From Putridiphycobacter sp965230195 (GTDB lineage: Bacteria > Bacteroidota > Bacteroidia > Flavobacteriales_D > Crocinitomicaceae), in contig OZ245997.1 in assembly GCA_965230195.1 (NCBI GenBank), forward strand, positions 558,001 to 622,000: a stretch of DNA of 64,000 nt, given 5' to 3'. The notes beneath the pieces are model-generated. The model did no database searches. It saw only the letters and a program-made list of their open reading frames with translations, and was not told where the DNA came from. Below, piece by piece: positions 41,506 through 52,059 of the stretch. The position numbers and the translations under genes are program-made. How positions within the stretch are numbered: position 1 is the stretch's first letter; each line of letters opens with the position of its first letter.

Positions 41506-42739
41506 TTCCCGCGTCGTTGCCCGCGACAAACGCTCCCGAGATCGCCGTGATGCCAACCAGTCCTCCCAAAGGCATCAGCCACGATCTCAGTGGTCGGCTC
41601 TCTGGACGCGTCTCGCAGACAGAAGGCTTCTCCCACCGATGCCGTACCGCGTTGGATGACGAGAGAGGCAGATCGGAGGAGAGGACGGGGAGTGCGCAAG
41701 GAGAGCGTCGTCCACAGGAGAAAGGAGTAGATCGCGAAGGCGGATGTGAGATGCGCCGCCAGACGGTAGGGGCTCACTCGAGGAACAGCCGTTTCGTTCC
41801 GAGGCTCTTCCAGTCCACTCTTCACCATCCACCAGCCCACGAGGCCCTGTGCGCCTCCCATCATGAGCAGCAGGGCGATGCGTTGCCCCAGTACAGGAGT
41901 GATGGCTCTCTTCGCCGCGAAGTAGAGTGCGGGTAGCCCTGGAAGGCAATTCGGCAACGTCTCGTGCACGGAACGTACCGAAGATCGCTCCGAGACATCT
42001 GCCCCACATTCGGTGAGCGTACTCCATCCAGTAGATGAACTTGAATTCCTCTAACGAGATGCTTCGATTGACTTTGTGAAACTCTGGACTCTGTCTGTAT
42101 TTTTCGAACTCCGTCTCCCAGTCCGATGCCGTCAGCGGTGGACGTTCGCCTGTTCCATTCGGGCGACGATCGATCGAGAGATGCGGCCAAACGTCGGTCG
42201 CCCAACCTGTGAATTTCCAGTCTGTCATGGACAAGCCCGAACGCGTGAGACGTGTGACGCCGCCCAGTATGATCAACGTCGCCACGCCGAATGTGCTGGC
42301 ACCGAACCAAGCGACGAGACCGGATGCCAGTCGAGGAGAGATCCCATCCGGCAACAACGGGACATAACTCTGCACAAAACAGTCACCGTCATTCGATGAC
42401 GTCTTCAAAGGTGTGAGACGTATGGTCTTTGGCAGGACATTCCAGGAGAGAAGACGGATCTGCCTCTCCCTGGAAATGGCACTCGTCGAAACAACGACTT
42501 GTTTGCTTCTGTCACTTCGCCGAAGAATAGACCCCGCGCATTCGATGCGCGACACGTGAGAGCCATCCATCGCTGCCAACCAGATCAGCGTTTTTCCGAA
42601 AGCGATTCCAATCCTGCCCCCGCACCTGAAGGTTTGTTGTCGAGACGGAGCCTTTCAACGACGGCGACGACGTTAATCGAATGGCCCCTCTCCACGTTGT
42701 CCACGCATCGAGCACTCGGAGCAGTTGTCGTCGCAACAT
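41027..42739 (-). CDS. COX15: COX15 heme A synthase
   Basis: Polytopic mitochondrial inner-membrane monooxygenase converting heme O to heme A. The start at 42739 gives an Arg/Ser-rich presequence (MLRRQLLRVLDAWTTWRGAI); an intron then joins VVVSTSAISRERQIRLLSWN. An in-frame Met at 42579 is an alternative start. Family landmarks: GGVTRLTRSGLSMTDWKFTG, EFKFIYWMEYAHRMWGR (conserved His), RIALLLMMGGAQGLVGWWMV, RLAAHLTSAFAIYS (His), FPKMGVDWIPEEYF, VQLHHR, and GSAHQAGALIVLSLVMG. Short introns at about 41940 and in the 3' half. It stops at 41027-41029. The ATG is 52 bp from the divergent NAA10 start. Confidence 0.92.
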
Positions 42740-42791
42740 CGTCTACGGTCAATCGTACACCTTCTGTCGCGTTGGTTGAGGTCGAGGAGAG

Positions 42792-43528
42792 ATGGTGTCG
42801 ATTCGACCAGCAACGCTTGCAGACCTACTCGCCATTCAACGCTGCAACCTCCTTTGGTAACTCTATGTCTACTAGAGCGCCGTTCTGAAATGACCTGCTG
42901 TTGTCAGTTTGCCCGAGAACTATCTCCTGAAGGTTTCTTCTGTCACTCGCATGGGCGGTGTTGTGTGAGAATGTCATTGTTGGCTGTGCAGTACTATTTC
43001 TACCATATCCTGTCCTGGCCCCAGCTGCTCTACGTGGCGGAAGACTATGATGGAAAGATTGTTGGTTACGTTTTGGCAAAAATGTACAGCCTTCGATGAT
43101 ATCTCACACATTTTCTCATTTTCCTTCAGGGAAGAGGACTCGAGTGAAGTGCATGGTCATATCACCTCCCTCGCTGTTGCGCGTTCCCACCGTAAATTGG
43201 GACTGGCGACCAAGCTGATGAACGCTGCACGTATGTCTTTTCATCTCTCTTAGTAGAACAGCGGACATGTTCGTTCGTTCAGATCGTGCCATGGCCCAAG
43301 TGTTTGATGCCGAATACTCTTCTCTCCATGTCCGTGTCACCAACAAAGCAGCCTATCATCTCTACACAGAGACCCTCGGCTACGAGTCCCAACCCACTCT
43401 AGATCTGCAATGGATGACATTCTCTTGTGATGGTGAATAGGATTCATGATGTGGAGGCAAAGTACTACGCAGACGGGGAAGACGCATACGACATGAGGAG
43501 AGATTTCAGAAAGAAACCCATTACTTGA
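42792..43528 (+). CDS. NAA10: N-alpha-acetyltransferase NatA catalytic subunit (NAA10/ARD1)
   Basis: Five exons: 42792-42856, 42908-42932, 42992-43083, 43130-43230, and 43283 to the stop at 43526-43528 with one more small intron (about 43386-43440). Spliced text reads VSIRPATLADLLAIQRCNLL, CLPENYLLK, YYFYHILSWPQLLYVAEDYD, GKIVGYVLAKM, HGHITSLAVARSHRKLGLAT (acetyl-CoA loop RxxGxA), FDAEYSSLHVRVTNKAAYHL, and VEAKYYADGEDAYDMRRDF. Introns are 46-60 bp. It acetylates N-termini of nascent proteins with NAA15. The metazoan C-terminal tail is absent. Confidence 0.95.
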
Positions 43529-43674
43529 CAGATCGAACCCATTTAAGATACCATCTCTTAGCACACACTGAAACCGTGTTTCATCAGCTGCTGGACAGCC
43601 AGCCAGCGTCACTTCTCATCATCTCAGGAGGAGGTTCCTAATCTCATCACCAACGCGTCACGCTTAACCGAATC

Positions 43675-43929
43675 TCATTTGTGTGAGAACACACCTGAGG
43701 GAGGATCTGGGAAGTTCTTGCACCAGAGTAGGGAAGGGATCCAACGTCGCGGATAGTTTGGACGTTCTTCGAGTTTGGCAGAGTAGAAGAACATTGGTAT
43801 GGTTATCGCAAAGCAGGCACAGAGACCGATGACCGTATTACGTCTCCAGTAGACTGGGTCACAGTACCAGCCACCCATTGGACTCCATACTTCCTTCAGA
43901 TAATGCGGCGCGCCACGTGGAGGAGACAT
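43675..43929 (-). CDS. Small single-span membrane protein, possibly a complex I accessory subunit
   Basis: 84 aa, intronless: MSPPRGAPHYLKEVW, SPMGGWYCDPVYWRRNT, one hydrophobic helix (VIGLCACFAITIPMFFYSA), then KLEERPNYPRRWIPSLLW and a short tail. The layout (short polar N-terminus with a W-RRN motif, one helix, KLE.RP and a W-IPS-W tail) recalls small accessory subunits of mitochondrial NADH dehydrogenase in plants and fungi. That is from memory of the pattern and is not certain. It is divergent from PTEN. Confidence 0.5.
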   Translation of the reverse strand: MSPPRGAPHYLKEVWSPMGGWYCDPVYWRRNTVIGLCACFAITIPMFFYSAKLEERPNYPRRWIPSLLWCKNFPDPPSGVFSHK

Positions 43930-44294
43930 GTATGTATGTCTGCGGAACGGAAGAAATCTCTTGACGAAATGCCGGCATTAGTGCAATAGATGTTATTTGT
44001 GAGTCCAACGCGCGCACCAACTGCGAGGAATCTCCACGACGCATTAGAGTTTTGCAAATAGCACGTACTGCAGAGCATCGAGTGAATCTTGCTCAACAAC
44101 TCGAGACAGTTTCATTCGCAAAGCGTTCACAGACAGACGCGTTTCGTGGTGATTGACCCGTACCGATGGATTTCTTAACGACGCTGTTCGTCTAGTTTCT
44201 TCTGATTCAACGGTTCTAAAAAAGATAAAGCTCAGTGAGTCGACAAATCATCCATCGACCCGTGGACACTCCTCAGAGGCACCATAAAACACAC

Positions 44295-45756
44295 ATGGCG
44301 AATCTCCTGCGAAGTATAGAGAGAGGGAGGGCGAGTGGGTTTGGATGGAGGTTGCGTTTTGTCTTTCAGGGATGATGTCCAAGAATCGAAGACGCTATAC
44401 CGAGAATGGCTTTGATTTGGATTTATGTTACGTGACGGATCGTATCATTGCGATGGGATATCCGGCTGAAGGGGGTCAGAGTAGAGAAAGACATCTGCAA
44501 TAACATGACGGAATGTGATTGGTCTGCAGGGCTGTTCCGCAATCCACGTTCGGAAATCGTACGACTTCTGCAATCAAGGCACGAGGGACATTATCGCGTT
44601 TACAATCTATGCCAAGAAAAACCCTATGATCCGCAGTCTTTGGGAGGAGAAGTGGTCTGGTTTCCATTTGGAGATCATCAAGTGAGGCGCTCACTCGGTT
44701 GACATGGCTCTTGTGATGAGAGAGGGGATGGGCTCTGTGGTGCAGACACCTTCATTGGGCATGATCGTTGATTTCTGCCAAAATGCAGAGCAATGGTTAC
44801 TGGCTGACCCGCGGAACACAGTGGTCGTCCATTGCAAAGCTGGAAAAGGGCGAACTGGAATAATGATCTGTGCTCTTCTTATGCACATGGTACTGCAGCG
44901 CCGTTGTCCTCCATGTGTGAGATCTCACTCTTTTGGACGACAGGGACGATGTGATTTTCCAGAAGAGGCTCTGCGATTGTTCGCTGACCGACGCACGACT
45001 GATGGAGTCGGTGTCACCATTCCCAGTCAAAGAAGGTGCGTGGTGTCTCTCTGGTCATACACATTGCGACGTGACTGAGTTGTTTTGCAGGTATGTCTTC
45101 TATTTCTATAATCTACTCCGTGGTGGAGGGACAGTGCCTTCACCCGTTGCACTGACACTTGAGCGGATACGGCTATCCGGTCTGCCAAAACACATGTTGC
45201 CGCGGCTGATGGTGTGTTTGTGGATTCGTGATAATAACACTAGTGAACACAAACTGTTGGTCAGAATCCGATCCATTGCGGCAACGAAACATAACGGTGA
45301 TCACCTGAAGTATCGATAGATCTGTTATGACCTTACCTGTGTTGATGATGCATTGCAGCGCAGTCTGTGCGATGTGCATCTCCTTCCTCTGGTCGATCTT
45401 TTCTCGGACATCTACCAGATGGAGAGAAATTCCATCTGCTGATCAGCAGTCAAGAACTCTACATCGTTTTCGAGCACGATGTCGGTACTGGCAATGAATG
45501 GAGGATCGGAGGCGACCTCAAGATTCAAGTCAGCCACATGGCTCCGCAGCCTGTCATCACACGTCTGTCTACTGTTTTGCAGGTCTTTGAGGAAACTCTG
45601 CCAAAGCGTAGTTCGTTATTCTTTACATGGGTGAACACAAACTACATAGAACAACCACACGTTGTCTTTAGAAGGCACGAAATGGACAAGGCAAGGAGAA
45701 CAACAGCACTTGCATTAGGATGGATGGTCACGTGTGTTCGTTCGTTCGTCTTGTAG
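44295..45756 (+). CDS. PTEN: PTEN phosphatidylinositol-3-phosphatase
   Basis: Spliced exons: MANLLRS, then SKNRRRYTENGFDLDLCYVT, DRIIAMGYPAEG, GHYRVYNLCQEKPYDPQSLG, VVWFPFGDHQ, ADPRNTVVVHCKAGKGRTGI (P-loop HCKAGKGRTG, catalytic Cys codon 44833-44835, with both lysines typical of PTEN), RRTTDGVGVTIPSQRR, YVFYFYNLLRGGG. The C2 domain follows (GEKFHLLISSQELYIVFEHD, NEWRIGGDLKIQ, SSLFFTWVNTNYIEQPHVVF). At least seven introns of 30-90 bp. It removes the 3-phosphate of PIP3 at membranes. No C-terminal PDZ-binding tail was recognised; the end at 45756 is provisional. Confidence 0.92.
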
Positions 45757-45939
45757 GTGAACCGATGTTTGTCTTCCCAAGTCCAGATGGAGGTTTTCTT
45801 TTCTGGGGTTCTACCGAGACCTCGACCATGGAGGGGCACGAGTTTCGTTAATCCCTCTTCAAGACGCCACCATCGACCGCCTTCAGGTGTGCCACGTTCA
45901 CACAGCATGTTACCTCGAGGGAACAGTGTATTCTGAGCG

Positions 45940-47600
45940 TTCTCACTCTATCTATCCATTTGATTCCTGTCTTTCTTCTCATATTCAAAGAAAGTTGTAA
46001 TCGTGAACATGCTGATACCGATTTGTTATAATTGTGGCGACAAAGCTCAACGCGTGGCGTTACTGATAGATTCCCCTCTATGGCAGACTGGGTTTCGTCG
46101 ATCGTTTTTTGTTGACTCTCTTTTCTTCTACGTGTTAGGATCGATTCTTAGAAAATAATGACGACCACTGCTGCCACACCTGTTAAATAACCTTCCCCTC
46201 TCTTCTTCAAGTAGCTTCTGGATGGATTGGTTTGAAATGACGGTATCCGTTTTTATTCAAATAAGTTGAGAAACTGGGGTCGCGAGGAGAGATGTTAAAT
46301 TCCAAAGACAGTTAGGTTCCCAGGAATTCAGTATTGGAATTCATACGTGCTTATTGTTGACTCTTCCACTTTTTTAAGCGCTAAAAGAGAGTGTAATGTG
46401 TGATTTACTGAGACATGTGTGACATGTAGTCGTACAGACGTCATCCCCGTACCCGCAAGAGCCGGAATCCATGGATTCGATATCCTTGAGAAGACTCCTG
46501 GCCTACTCGCTGACGCCGAAAGTCGCCATTCCCCGTTACTCGCCCCAGACAACAACAGAAGCATCGTGGAGGCTGTTGAACTCGATCTGGGATCATTTCT
46601 GGTGGCGCTCCTCGCACAGAGGCCCAAGAAAGATCACGCATGGCGGCCGCAATTCAAACAGGTACGATCATCGGACCACTTCTCTCTGCTCATGATGTCG
46701 CATTGCGGTGAATCATCCGTCGTACAGATCTCACGAGGCATGTCCTTGACGCGCAGGGCGTTGCATGGACATGCGTTGTATCTCGCAGAATAAGACTTCC
46801 GTTCCGTTACAAGACCGGACAGAACACATCCAGTTCCGATAAGGCGCCTTTTTTAAATCGCATCCGATGTACAACAAGAGAAAGGCAAATGATTGGCGTC
46901 TGACATTTTTTAGCTTCCTTGTCCCTCGCGACAGTCACAATCGCAACGGGTGGGAAGACCATTGTCGATTTGACATTCATGCATCGCAGAGAGATATTCA
47001 ACGTTGCGGGCGGATTTTTCGATGGCCATTATAGTCCACGGTTTGCCAGTGCGTGTGCCATTCCACCGAATACAAAATCAATCCCCTACGCCAAACATTC
47101 GTGTCTTCTCTCTTTTTTGTTTTCTCCGATTGAGTGAGGGCGGTGATGGATCTGCGACTCCTGCCGCCCTCTCGATGTATTTCGTACACATTCATGGACG
47201 ATATGGCTACATCACACATTCCATTTTAAATTCCGACCCTTTACCTGGTTCCACTGTTTGATGCACGCTGCCCGAAACGCAGGTCCAAACAAGGGATCCC
47301 TGACCTACAGCCAAGCATCATCTCTGGTCTCTTGTGGGCAGGCAGACTTGAGGAGGAGGGTCAGGGATGACTCGAGAAGCGGGGAAAGCGTCGACGACGC
47401 GTGATGTCGACTGCAGAAGGGTTCTCTGGCGAAGAGGGGAACTAAGAGACAGGGAGAACACTTCGTGGGTGTACTTGTGTGTGTACGTAGGCGACGCCGG
47501 CGAAGATCGCTCCGGTCACCCAGGCGTTTAATCGAACACGGGTGGAAGGAAGCATCGCAGAGAACAGGGAACGGTGCCCGTACCGTCCGTCATCCTCATG
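45940..47600. other. Region with possible exons of an unidentified gene
   Basis: A plus-strand frame at about 46445-46660 reads FDILEKTPGLLADAESRHSP and VEAVELDLGSFLVALLAQRP, and could splice through 46661-46726 and again at about 46870-46914. No family was recognised. 46439-46474 resembles a bacterial repeat (see findings). The rest holds nothing recognisable. Confidence 0.3.
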
Positions 47601-47620
47601 TACGTCTCGAGAACGGTCCC

Positions 47621-49155
47621 ATGTCCAAGACAGACAGTCTTTCTGAAGAGAAGATACGTGCTGAGGAAGCCGCGATGCCGCAATGGTCGGTCGCCGTCGG
47701 ACAACGCACGACCGATGGCGGAAAAGGTAAGACAATTGGTCGTGCGATCTCAAGTATTGGACAGGAACCTCTGCAGAACGAGGTGGTCCTGGTCGAAACT
47801 GGCTCAGAGACACTCCTGTTTGATGCCAATGGTCACTGGAGAGTCAAACACAGCGGAAAATCCCGTCTACAGAATCAAACGCTCCGCCTGTCCGACGCCA
47901 TAACAGGCAGGTAGGCAACATCACCAACAGCCAGGGTTAGGATGCGCATCTTTAGGACTCTTTATCCCTACGGAATTTCCAAAGTCTGTGTCAGCTGACT
48001 ATCTGCCCTATCAACTGTGGACACTGCCCACTCATATCACCGTGTGAACGGCATACATACGTGGTCGCGATCGTCACGAGAAGATGTGTTTAGGGATGGG
48101 TGAGCACTTCCCTGGCCACCAGCAGTATGCTCCGGGCTGTCGGTGTGGGATCCAGTGCGGTTCCGGCAACAGCTGTCGCCGCATCGATCAAGTGGATCAC
48201 GAAGGACGGAGTAGGAGCATTGGGCCGTCTGTTCGTAGGCGGCCGTTTGGGACTCTACATCGATCAGCACCCACGCGAGTGGAGAATGGCGGCTGATGTC
48301 ATCGTCACTGTCGGGCTCTCTCTGGAGATTGCAACGGTCTTCTTTCCCTCCCAGTTTCTTTTGTTGGCCGGAACGGGAAACTTCGCCAGGGCTTTGGCAA
48401 CGGGCATGGCGAAACCTTCGTTACGTGTTATCCAGCAGCATTTTGCACGAAACAACAACATTGGTGAGGTGTCAGCCAAGGAAGAGTCATGGGAGGTGGC
48501 CGGGCAGTTTACAGGCTTGCTGACAAGCGTTGTTATTCTGTCATCTTTACAAGATGCGACAGGCTGGGAACCTGTTCTGGTCACCTGGGCCATTTTCCAT
48601 TCCATCCACGTCGTATGTCGCTTCATCGCCCTTCGATGTCTTCAGTTCGATTCCCTTAGCCTCGTCCGATCGAGTATGCTCATTCAGTTGCATCTCGCTG
48701 GACAGCCGCTCACCGATCCCGCAACGATGGCACAGAAACAGCAGATTCTGACGGACTGGTTGTTGGCCACACCATCTATCGAATTCGGCAGCTCGTTGAA
48801 ATACGTTTCCGAACGTCTTGTACATAATGCAAGATTTAGTTCGTGGATTGACGTTTACAGAGAAGAGCAGTATCTGCTGTTTGTTGAAGAGGGACATGGG
48901 TTTGTGGTGCTCAAGCAAGGAGGCGGAGCAAAGCACTGTCTCAAAGCCCTTTGGCAATTCTTATGGCTTCAGCAGCAATCACAGCATCATTGGACTCCAG
49001 GGATCGATGCCTTTCATCAGAGCCTTCGAGAAACGAACATGCGGTTCGGCGATTTTCTCACTCAGCTGGAAGAAGCTGGTTGGAAGCCACAAATCCTTCT
49101 TTATCGACTAAAGTCCACACGGGTGTCACAAATTGGCACGACATCCCTTGAATGA
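47621..49155 (+). CDS. RUS family (DUF647/UPF0420) membrane protein
   Basis: First exon from MSKTDSLSEEKIRAEE includes PLQNEVVLVETGSETLLFDA; a short exon encodes FIPTEFPKSVSADYLPYQLW; the long last exon (from about 48121) has SMLRAVGVGSSAVPATAVAA, WRMAADVIVTVGLSLEIATV, FLLLAGTGNFARALATGMAK, QHFARNNNIGEVSAKEES, VVCRFIALRCLQFDSLS. These match ROOT UVB SENSITIVE / C16orf58 proteins, which in plants act in plastid-related vitamin B6 and auxin pathways; the biochemical role is unknown. Several hydrophobic helices. The exact splice between the first two exons is uncertain because the obvious GT-AG pair does not keep the frame. Confidence 0.87.
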
Positions 49156-49242
49156 ACAGTACCCATCCGCTTTGATGGGATGACGCTTGAGATGTGACAT
49201 CGCGTAACGGTCAGCTTTGCGATTCGAATATTCAAGCGAAAA

Positions 49243-49726
49243 ATGGCAACAAGCGAAGATTTTGACCCGAGTCGTTACGCGGCGCTTCGTCTCTTTCAAC
49301 ATATAAGTATGAAAGGGGTGCAAGTTGGCAGCGTAGTCGGCTGCGGCATCGTGTTGCCGATTCTAGCACTTCGAGGGTACCGCACCGGAAAGCCTCTGGA
49401 TGTCGGACTCGCATCCGAAGCATTGAGCTACTCTCTGACCGGCGGCTTAGCTCTCTCCGGTCCATTTCCCTACCCGTATTGCACGTAACACATACGCGGC
49501 GGACGACGTGTTAGGTGCATTGGGATTGAGCAAGTTCTTGGGGATGGATCGGGAAGGTCTCGAAGATCGTGTTTATCGTCTACACTACAACGCATCTCAG
49601 AATCGCTGCGATCGTTTCTCTGCAGTTCTGGGGTTGCTGTCTGCAGTCATTGCTCCTTTCATCCTGAACCATTCCATCTACACCATCGCAGGTAAAATGC
49701 CAAAGCACATGACGCGTCATGTCTGA
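49243..49726 (+). CDS. Small two-exon membrane protein, family uncertain
   Basis: MATSEDFDPSRYAALRLFQH, then hydrophobic VGSVVGCGIVLPILAL, then ASEALSYSLTGGLALSG; an intron (about 49460-49514) joins ALGLSKFLGMDREGLEDRVY, RLHYNASQNRCDRFSAVLGL and a second hydrophobic stretch LLSAVIAPFILNHSIYTIAG, ending MPKHMTRHV-stop. Two or three membrane helices. It resembles a protist family of unknown function (possibly DUF1757), but I am not sure. The stop codon coincides with the start of the repeated segment at about 49728. Confidence 0.55.
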
Positions 49727-50061
49727 CAGCACGCGACACAGGCGCTTTCACAGTAGGTTCCGCAACAGGCACGCTGCTTCACGTTTTGACTTCGCAAAAT
49801 AACCCGACCGATGTCAAGAAGATGACGCATGAGCTCAAAGTTGACTGAGCCGCGGGAAATTTTACATCCATCTCTCCGTTAATGACATTCCCAGCACAAA
49901 TCCCAGCCGCGTAGACCGCACCTTTTGGCCGCGTCGTTCCCGCCGTCAGTGCGAGCTTCGCTTCGCTTCACTTCGGTTCACTTGCCGTCTGCGGTTTAAA
50001 GCCCTTCGCTTCTGTCCCCTCCGTGTTCCTTTCTCCTCGTGCTTGAGTTACATAGACAGAC

Positions 50062-51141
50062 ATGAATGCTGATATCGCTTACTCCGCTCCTCTTGATTTT
50101 CCACCGTGGTTTTCTATACCGCCCGGACAGGACGCACTCCTGGGACAGGGAGGACAGGCATGTGTCTACCAAGTCATCGACCACCGCATCAATCCGTACT
50201 CGGACACGATCGTCGGGCCGATAGCCGTGAAATGCTATCCGCGCGACGTCCTCAGGATCGATTCGAGAAAATGCCGCCGAGTGACGCGAGAGATTCTGAA
50301 TCACAGAAAGCTCTGCCACAAGCACATCGTCGGCTTCCGTGAAGTCCGCCTCACGCGAAACTTTCTGCTGATTGCGTTCAACTACGAAGAAGGAGGCACA
50401 CTGGCAGAGTTTCTGCGCAACGGGCCGCTGACGGAGGACGAAGCTCGCTGGGCCTTTCAGCAACTCATCCTGGCGGTGGACTATTCGCACCGGCGCAATG
50501 TCGCCAACCGAGACATCGCATTGGACAACATCCTCATCACGGGGCAGCATTCGGCGCAGGGCTGGAACATCATACTGTGCGATTTGGGCTTCTCGCGCTC
50601 CAAGCTGTCGCTGGAGAAGAACGGGGAGCGGTCCTACGTGGGGAAACGCGGCTACATGGCACCCGAGTCCATGATCCACAATCGACGCAATTCGTTCGAG
50701 TTCGCCGTGAAGGGAGACATCTACGCCTGCGGCGTGTGTCTGTTCAAGATGCTGCTTGGACTGACGGCGTGGCCTCTGGTGCAGCAGCTCACGGACGACT
50801 CGGCGTCGATCCTCCGACAGCTGACAAACCTGATGGAGACGGACGATGAGCCGGATCTGCAGTTCGAGGCGTACCCCTATCGACTCTCGCCCGAGTGCCG
50901 GGCCTTCTTGCAGAGGATTTTGCACACGAATCCCTGCTGTCGGATCGACATGGACGGAATCTGGGACGACCCGTGGTTCAACGTCAACCTCCCCGAGACC
51001 CAGGCCAGACTGTACAACGACCTCACGTGCTCCCCCGAATACATCGAAGAATGCAGCAGCTATCTGCAGAGCGAAGTGGATCTGCAGTATCGCGTACAAC
51101 AGGCGACGACAGATTTTGTCCCGGACGGTCATTGGCAGTGA
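50062..51141 (+). CDS. Serine/threonine protein kinase-like protein, altered catalytic loop (copy C)
   Basis: Encodes the same 359 residues as the gene at 5073-6152, including NRDIALDN with Ala153 in place of the catalytic-loop Lys, and DLG for DFG. Nucleotide differences I found (for example gacagg/gacaag, cgagaaaa/cgaggaaa, aacggggag/aacggcgag, tgtcgg/tgccgg) are all synonymous. That fits selection on the protein or recent gene conversion. Confidence 0.85.
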   Translation: MNADIAYSAPLDFPPWFSIPPGQDALLGQGGQACVYQVIDHRINPYSDTIVGPIAVKCYPRDVLRIDSRKCRRVTREILNHRKLCHKHIVGFREVRLTRNFLLIAFNYEEGGTLAEFLRNGPLTEDEARWAFQQLILAVDYSHRRNVANRDIALDNILITGQHSAQGWNIILCDLGFSRSKLSLEKNGERSYVGKRGYMAPESMIHNRRNSFEFAVKGDIYACGVCLFKMLLGLTAWPLVQQLTDDSASILRQLTNLMETDDEPDLQFEAYPYRLSPECRAFLQRILHTNPCCRIDMDGIWDDPWFNVNLPETQARLYNDLTCSPEYIEECSSYLQSEVDLQYRVQQATTDFVPDGHWQ

Positions 51142-51485
51142 TGGCAATCGGCACACGCGCACGCGAGCGGCATGCGTGTACAGCTGACGATGGCAGTGGG
51201 CCTGACAATCGCACGCGCAATGCGCAACGACAGGAAGTACTGTTTCGCGGGATTTCTTTACAGGGATCTAGTTCTGTGGGCTTCGACGACTTCATCATTG
51301 CCAATATCAATTGTATCAAACCCAATGGTGCCTCGAAGCTCTGGTTTTCTTTCGGCAGCCCTCCGTTTTGGTGTGGAATAAAAACTTGGTTCTTCTAAAA
51401 TGTAACTTTGATCTATGATCCTCCGAAACGACGTCTCATCTCTCTTGCACAAGGGTGCGGGATGCGATAAACGGTTGGGGGGCGT

Positions 51486-51758
51486 TCACAGTTCGTCGTC
51501 CTTCTTCTCGGGAGGGATTCCGCACGGCTGCAGCATTCTCTGCATCAGATGGTATCGCGTTCTTCCGATGGACTCGTTCTCGGCAACGGCGAAGTAACAC
51601 AGTGGTCCGTGGTGTCCGATGTACGATGCAAAGCTGTCTCGGTGAACGTTGACCACCCACTCATAACGTGGCAGGTCTGCGTGACCGGTGCCGACGTACT
51701 TCGACTGGAGATGCTCCAACTGACTGTTGATGTTGAAGCGGTCCTGCAACGTGGCCAT
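51486..51758 (-). CDS. SF3B5: SF3b complex subunit 5 (SF3b10), copy C
   Basis: Same 90-aa protein as 6495-6767 (SQLEHLQSKYVGTGHADLPR, AENESIGRTRY, MLQPCGIPPEKKDDEL). The only coding differences noticed are silent (gtgaacgtt versus gtggacgtt region, and ggattccg versus ggatcccg). Two intact copies of a core splicing subunit lie 45 kb apart. Confidence 0.95.
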   Translation of the reverse strand: MATLQDRFNINSQLEHLQSKYVGTGHADLPRYEWVVNVHRDSFASYIGHHGPLCYFAVAENESIGRTRYHLMQRMLQPCGIPPEKKDDEL

Positions 51759-52059
51759 CCTGTTCGATTGCCGACGGGTTTTCGAAGTCGAAAACGACGA
51801 CCTGGACGTACGACCTCCGACTGTACGACGGGAAGATGATGCGTTTTAATGTTTGCTCGCGGTGCGTGATGCATCACCGCGCGGCGTTGGTTCCTTGTCG
51901 GAACCAGATAGCTTAAATGTTCAAGGTCTCCAATGCACCGTGTATTGTGTCTTCGGGCATCGGCTGTGCGAAACCTGTTAGGTCTCTCCTCGTGCCAGTG
52001 CCGTCAAACCGAATTCATCGGCTGTCGGCTATGGGATTCTCGTGTTCGCAGAGGAGAAC

